From Dysgonomonas sp. UBA7710 (GTDB lineage: Bacteria > Bacteroidota > Bacteroidia > Bacteroidales > Dysgonomonadaceae): DNA of 64,000 bases. Under the pieces are notes generated by a model. It searched no databases, had not been told where the DNA came from, and worked only from the letters and a program-made list of their open reading frames with translations. The stretch spans positions 330,405-394,404 of the forward strand of contig NZ_DLFW01000047.1 in the NCBI RefSeq assembly GCF_002482385.1, read 5' to 3'. Positions 63,029 through 64,000 of the stretch are shown in pieces; position 1 is the first letter of the stretch; the number at the start of each line of letters is the position of its first letter. The position numbers and the translations under genes are program-made.

Positions 63029-64000
63029 TTATACGCCTATTCCACCGCCACCGGGGCCGGAGTTTTCTTCCGTCTCTATCTGAGGATTCCATTTCTCGGG
63101 ATCTTCCAACCTCATTATCTGTATATTATTACCATCAACTTCTATTATGTGAGTCTCATTCATATGCAAGACGATCGGGATTCCCATCTTGTCCGTAAAA
63201 GGAATGGTCAGAACGGATAAGGTATTATCAGATTGTCCGATAAAATTCAACTTTAAAACGATGGGTTCGCGCTCACGTCCTTCTCCGGATAAGTCGGGCG
63301 AAGGAAAATAATAATTCTGAACCCCGAACTCAAAATCTTTATATTCAACATCGAATGTCTTACCGCTCAATCGCATTATATCTGACGTACTATTTCGCGA
63401 AGATCGAGTACTGGTACTGTCTTTTAGTGCCAACAGGTATTGGGTGACACCTACACCTGAAGCCTCAATATCTATTTTCTTTATATTGGTATATGTTAAA
63501 GAAGCATCTAATTTGAAAAGATTCTTAAAAGCTATGCAAATACGCCCCACATATTTCCGTTCGAAGAAAGCCGTATCGGAAACTACCGGGCCAGGAAAAT
63601 TAATTGTCGGAGTTCTGTACTCCAGATAAATTGCAGAAGGTTCTTTATAAGTTCCATCCGTAGATTGTTGCAGATCGAATCTGGCTTGGCTATATATGTT
63701 TAAGTCCTGAAAAAGTGTTCCCTGTGCATTTGTGAAGCAGTAGACGTTATAGCTACCGGGATAAAGCCTGAAATTAAAGTTTCCCAACCTGCTTCGTGCA
63801 TTCTCGGAAAATGGGTTATCGGAATATCTTTCCTTTTTAAGTTCATCGTTATAGATAAAGATGCTAAGATCCTCGATACTATATGTCTCTGTTCTTATAT
63901 TCTTATCAGCTTTGGGTACATAAATTTCATAATTGGTTTCATCCTCGAAATAGTCATATGTACATGATGATAAATACAATAGAGCAGGCAGATAAAAAAA
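63029..64000 (-). CDS. FimB/Mfa2-family fimbrial lipoprotein 2, N-terminus cut by window edge
   Basis: 324 codons in frame. The frame stays open to base 64000. The last visible residues, FFYLPALLYLSSC, are the end of a lipoprotein signal, so the true ATG lies just outside; the TTG at 63979 is not the start. Mfa2-like phrases are TYSIEDLSIFIYNDE, RLYPGSYNVYCFTNAQG and ERKYVGRICIAFKNLF. The C-terminus is glycine-rich (GPGGGGIGV). It is the first visible gene of the fimbrial operon, 27 nt before the DUF3575 gene. Confidence 0.75.
   Translation of the reverse strand, partial: FFYLPALLYLSSCTYDYFEDETNYEIYVPKADKNIRTETYSIEDLSIFIYNDELKKERYSDNPFSENARSRLGNFNFRLYPGSYNVYCFTNAQGTLFQDLNIYSQARFDLQQSTDGTYKEPSAIYLEYRTPTINFPGPVVSDTAFFERKYVGRICIAFKNLFKLDASLTYTNIKKIDIEASGVGVTQYLLALKDSTSTRSSRNSTSDIMRLSGKTFDVEYKDFEFGVQNYYFPSPDLSGEGREREPIVLKLNFIGQSDNTLSVLTIPFTDKMGIPIVLHMNETHIIEVDGNNIQIMRLEDPEKWNPQIETEENSGPGGGGIGV

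Noticed and set aside
63003..63092. N-terminal extension of the DUF3575 gene
   Set aside because: The extra 30 residues are arginine-rich, precede the signal peptide and overlap the previous gene's end.
63977..63979. TTG as start of the last gene
   Set aside because: The frame continues upstream through a lipoprotein signal to the window edge; the gene is truncated.
1..64000. CRISPR arrays, tRNA or rRNA genes, insertion sequences
   Set aside because: No regularly spaced repeats, cloverleaf-like segments or transposase frames were recognised.

Overview
The window looks like a Bacteroidota chromosome, most likely from the Dysgonomonas/Porphyromonadaceae side of Bacteroidales. Several things point there: AT-rich DNA, SusC/SusD pairs, a LacI regulator with a Bacteroides-type promoter (TTTG, 20 nt, TATGTTTG), FimB/Mfa2- and Mfa1-like fimbrial lipoproteins, and C-terminal modules resembling type IX secretion (T9SS) sorting domains. 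The genus is an inference. No rRNA, tRNA, CRISPR array or insertion sequence was recognised.

Region 1 (1-9656, minus strand) reads as one carbohydrate operon. In transcription order it holds a LacI-type regulator, a FucP-like sugar/H+ symporter, a GH172 (DUF2961) enzyme, a GH116 enzyme, a DUF6786-like lipoprotein, and a secreted helical-barrel protein of unknown family that runs off the left edge. A CG-centred near-palindrome (roughly WWAWWCGTTTWW) recurs between these genes and is proposed as the LacI operator. One copy sits inside the spacer of the regulator's own promoter.

Region 2 (9657-10748) is the divergent control region. It also holds the wreck of a secreted-protein gene, with its start codon changed to ATA and several stops and frameshifts.

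Region 3 (10749-44100, plus strand) is a large polysaccharide utilisation locus. It encodes a membrane-bound DUF6377-type regulator, an SGNH esterase, a divergent GH38, a GH92 lipoprotein, and an unusual block ordered SusD, DUF5004-like, DUF4961-like, SusC, SusD, SusC. These are followed by a large multidomain surface lipoprotein (DUF5005-like propeller, discoidin domain, T9SS-like tail), an outer-membrane barrel, a second GH92, a GH2 enzyme with a discoidin domain inserted in it, a small secreted protein and a GH78 alpha-L-rhamnosidase. The enzyme set suggests an alpha-mannose-rich glycan, such as mannan or N-glycan, probably with beta-linked and deoxy-sugar decorations. Long perfect hairpins follow several of the genes.

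Region 4 (44541-64000, minus strand) is a cell-surface assembly locus of fimbrial type. In transcription order it holds a FimB/Mfa2-like lipoprotein (cut by the right edge), a DUF3575 barrel, an OmpA-family protein with TPR and PD40 repeats, a propeller/Calx-beta protein, a small cytosolic protein, an Mfa1-like fimbrillin, a second Mfa2-like lipoprotein, a lipocalin-like protein, a 1427-residue glycine-rich surface protein with a T9SS-like tail, and another small cytosolic protein. Next come a one-helix membrane peptide, an OM barrel and a bactofilin. Last, behind its own promoter, is a three-gene unit that includes a 759-residue lipoprotein with a degenerate OmpA-like region. Fimbrillins, anchors, a giant possible tip adhesin and a bactofilin together are the best candidate here for an undescribed surface structure.
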